Positions 3,805 to 5,291 of a stretch of 5,291 nt of DNA are shown piece by piece. Positions within the stretch are counted from its first letter, which is position 1, and every line of letters begins with the position of its first letter. Source of the DNA: an uncultured Pseudoflavonifractor sp. GTDB lineage: Bacteria > Bacillota > Clostridia > Oscillospirales > Oscillospiraceae. The notes under the pieces were generated by a model, which had not been told where the DNA came from, searched no databases, and saw only the letters and a program-made list of their open reading frames with translations. The stretch lies in contig CANOHR010000087.1 of the NCBI GenBank assembly GCA_947565875.1, forward strand, positions 1 to 5,291, written 5' to 3'. Position numbers and translations under genes: made by a program.

Positions 3805-5291
3805 TTACTTTATTAAAATATTTTCACAAAAACGCATCAGGATGGCGGCTGCCTCAGCCCGGGTGGCGGGACCACCGGGGTACAGGCCGCCCCAATCGGT
3901 GCCGGTGATAAGTCCGGTGGCGTTGGCCCAGCTGAGGGCGGGGAGGGCGTAGTCGCTGACCAGGTCCAGATCCACAAAGCCGGACAGATCGACGGAGGCT
4001 GTGGTATCCAGGCCCTTTTGTGTGGCGTAGCGGTAGAGGATCACGGCCAGCTGCTCCCGGGTAATGGAGTTATCGGGGCGGAAGGAGTTATCCTCAAAGC
4101 CGTTGACGATATGGTTGGCGGAGGCCCAGGCTACGGCACCGGCATAGTATCCGTTGCCGGGCACATCGGAGAAAGCGGTGCCGTCCGCGGCGGGCTCCCC
4201 TTCCAGCCGGTGAAGAATGGTCACCAGCATGGCCCGGCTGGCGGAAGCCTGGGGAGTAAAGACGTCGGTCCCCATGCCGTTCATCATCCCCTTGTCACAG
4301 ACATATTGGACGGCGGAAATGAACCAGTCGGTGGGTTTTATATCGGAGAAACGGTCAGAGACAGGGGCGGATTCATCTGGGGACTGGGTAGGCTCGGCGG
4401 GAGACGGAGAAGGTGTGGGGGTAGGAGGAGCCTCCTCAAAAACAATGTCAACGGTCACTTTTGAACCCGGCATGATAAAGGAGAATTTTCCATTGCCCAA
4501 GTTGGTGAGTTTGAGAGCCTTCCCGTTTTTATCCGTAACGGTCAACTTGCTGAACTGATACCCTTTGTCCGGGGAAACGGTGATGGTTACAACATCCCCC
4601 TTTTTGGCATTTTTGCTAGAGAATTGTACCGATCCATTTTTTATATTGGAGGGGGCAGAAACGGTATAGCTGGGAGTGTAGGAGCCGCCGCCGGAAGAGC
4701 TTCCGCCAGAAGAACCGCCGCCGGAAGGACCGCTTTCGGTGGGCGCCGCTTCAATGGAAAAAGAAAATGTTAAGTTCCCAGAGTATGCACCTATACCGGT
4801 AATCGTGATCACGGCAGTACCCACGTTGACATTGTTGGCGTAGGACACGGTATAATCCACATCGGGGATCAGCGGCGTCTCGCCGTTTTGGCCCGAAATG
4901 GACTTGGTAATGGGAGTTCCGGTGTAACGAACGGAGGAGGTGTCTACGGTAAACATCTGAGCGGTAAGGGAAATCGGAGTGGGAACGGGGGCGGCGCCAA
5001 TGGCCAAAAGCCCATATTTTCCGTTTAAGGACATTATGGCCGTTCCGTTGGCAAAGGGCTCTATGGAATCGTAGCTGGCCGAAAGAGCAAAGTTTCCGTT
5101 TGTATCAATAATGCTCTTTTTCCCATCCAATTCTACGACGGCAAATCCCTCTGAAAAGTGGGGAGGGTTAAAGCTGGGATCGGAGTACTGGGGCCGGATG
5201 ACTTCCCGGCCCATTTTATCCACAAAACCCCATTTGTCGCCCTGCTGATGGCCACGGAGCGCTTCAACCTGGCCTTCATGAGCGCGCTCGG
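3805..5291 (-). CDS. WG-repeat, Ig-like, InlB-B-like and triple-SLH surface protein (partial, N-terminus outside window)
   Basis: The frame is open from the right edge to TAA at 3805-3807. The GTG at 5221-5223 is internal, because WG-repeat sequence (GDKWGFVD) runs across it; the true start lies beyond the window. Numbering from that GTG: WG-type repeats to about 74 (GREVIRPQY, FSEGFAVVELDGKKSIIDTN, NGKYGLL); an Ig-like domain about 85-160 (YTGTPI, VDYTVSYANNVNVGTA, YSGNLTF); a Gly/Ser linker 165-181; a divergent InlB B-repeat-like domain about 186-263 (GDVVTITVSPDKGYQFSKL, IMPGSKVTVDIVF); a Pro/Thr/Ser linker 266-287; and three SLH domains about 290-341, 351-402 and 414-468 with SRAMLV, TREQLA and TRAEAA motifs. 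The architecture is that of an exported wall-bound adhesin or surface scaffold, with SLH units gripping wall polymer. Codons are less GC-biased than in the 858-3059 gene. The last ~50 bases at the edge read oddly (see findings). Confidence 0.88.
   Translation of the reverse strand, partial: ERAHEGQVEALRGHQQGDKWGFVDKMGREVIRPQYSDPSFNPPHFSEGFAVVELDGKKSIIDTNGNFALSASYDSIEPFANGTAIMSLNGKYGLLAIGAAPVPTPISLTAQMFTVDTSSVRYTGTPITKSISGQNGETPLIPDVDYTVSYANNVNVGTAVITITGIGAYSGNLTFSFSIEAAPTESGPSGGGSSGGSSSGGGSYTPSYTVSAPSNIKNGSVQFSSKNAKKGDVVTITVSPDKGYQFSKLTVTDKNGKALKLTNLGNGKFSFIMPGSKVTVDIVFEEAPPTPTPSPSPAEPTQSPDESAPVSDRFSDIKPTDWFISAVQYVCDKGMMNGMGTDVFTPQASASRAMLVTILHRLEGEPAADGTAFSDVPGNGYYAGAVAWASANHIVNGFEDNSFRPDNSITREQLAVILYRYATQKGLDTTASVDLSGFVDLDLVSDYALPALSWANATGLITGTDWGGLYPGGPATRAEAAAILMRFCENILIK

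Noticed and set aside
3787..3815. TAAAAT with an AT-rich upstream stretch as a promoter for the HD gene
   Set aside because: The position 17 bp upstream reads TAATAA, matching only two of six -35 bases; the AT-richness is the stop region of the upstream gene.
4018..4558. Plus-strand open frames opposite the WG/SLH gene
   Set aside because: They lie antisense to clear SLH and InlB-like sequence, have no ribosome binding site, and have repetitive Gly/Arg-rich translations.

Overview
The window looks like chromosome from a GC-rich gut-type Firmicute, most likely Oscillospiraceae or a close relative (Flavonifractor-like). The clues are the strong GC-ending codon bias of the main gene, AAAGGAGG-type ribosome binding sites, YcdB/YcdC and WG-repeat surface proteins ending in S-layer homology (SLH) domains, an HD hydrolase starting YTPLTKKAM, Firmicute-type LexA boxes, and a short palindromic repeat with a GTAGGGGC core. 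The taxonomic call is an inference from style, not from a marker gene.

Layout, left to right. (1) 1-108, plus: the C-terminal end of an unrecognised gene. (2) 130-166: a strong hairpin between this gene and a convergent one, with a second imperfect hairpin at 194-247. (3) 255-596, minus: a 113-residue protein with one C-terminal membrane segment. It has a good promoter at 713-741 (TTGACG, 17 bp, TATAGT) overlaid by up to three LexA-like GAAC-N4-GTTC operators at 694-754, spaced 23-24 bp. This makes it a candidate SOS-induced small membrane protein. (4) 858-3059, plus: a secreted 733-residue YcdB/YcdC protein with C-terminal SLH domains, divergent from the SOS gene and with a structured leader. 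(5) 3061-3197: a 137-bp MITE-like or REP-like palindromic element with 19-bp imperfect terminal inverted repeats. (6) 3203-3245: a perfect 20-bp-stem bidirectional terminator. (7) 3290-3742, minus: a small RelA/SpoT-type HD hydrolase with an odd start (the Shine-Dalgarno points at an AUA) and a probable one-base frameshift near its C-terminus. (8) 3805 to the right edge, minus: a surface protein with WG repeats, an Ig-like domain, an InlB-B-like repeat and three SLH domains, missing its N-terminus.

Functionally the window pairs two cell-surface SLH proteins with two likely stress functions: an SOS-controlled membrane peptide and a possible alarmone hydrolase. Nothing shows that these act in one pathway. 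The most interesting part is the divergent 597-857 region, where LexA-like operators sit on the promoter of an uncharacterised tail-anchored protein. This resembles the arrangement of known SOS division inhibitors such as YneA, but the sequence family is different.
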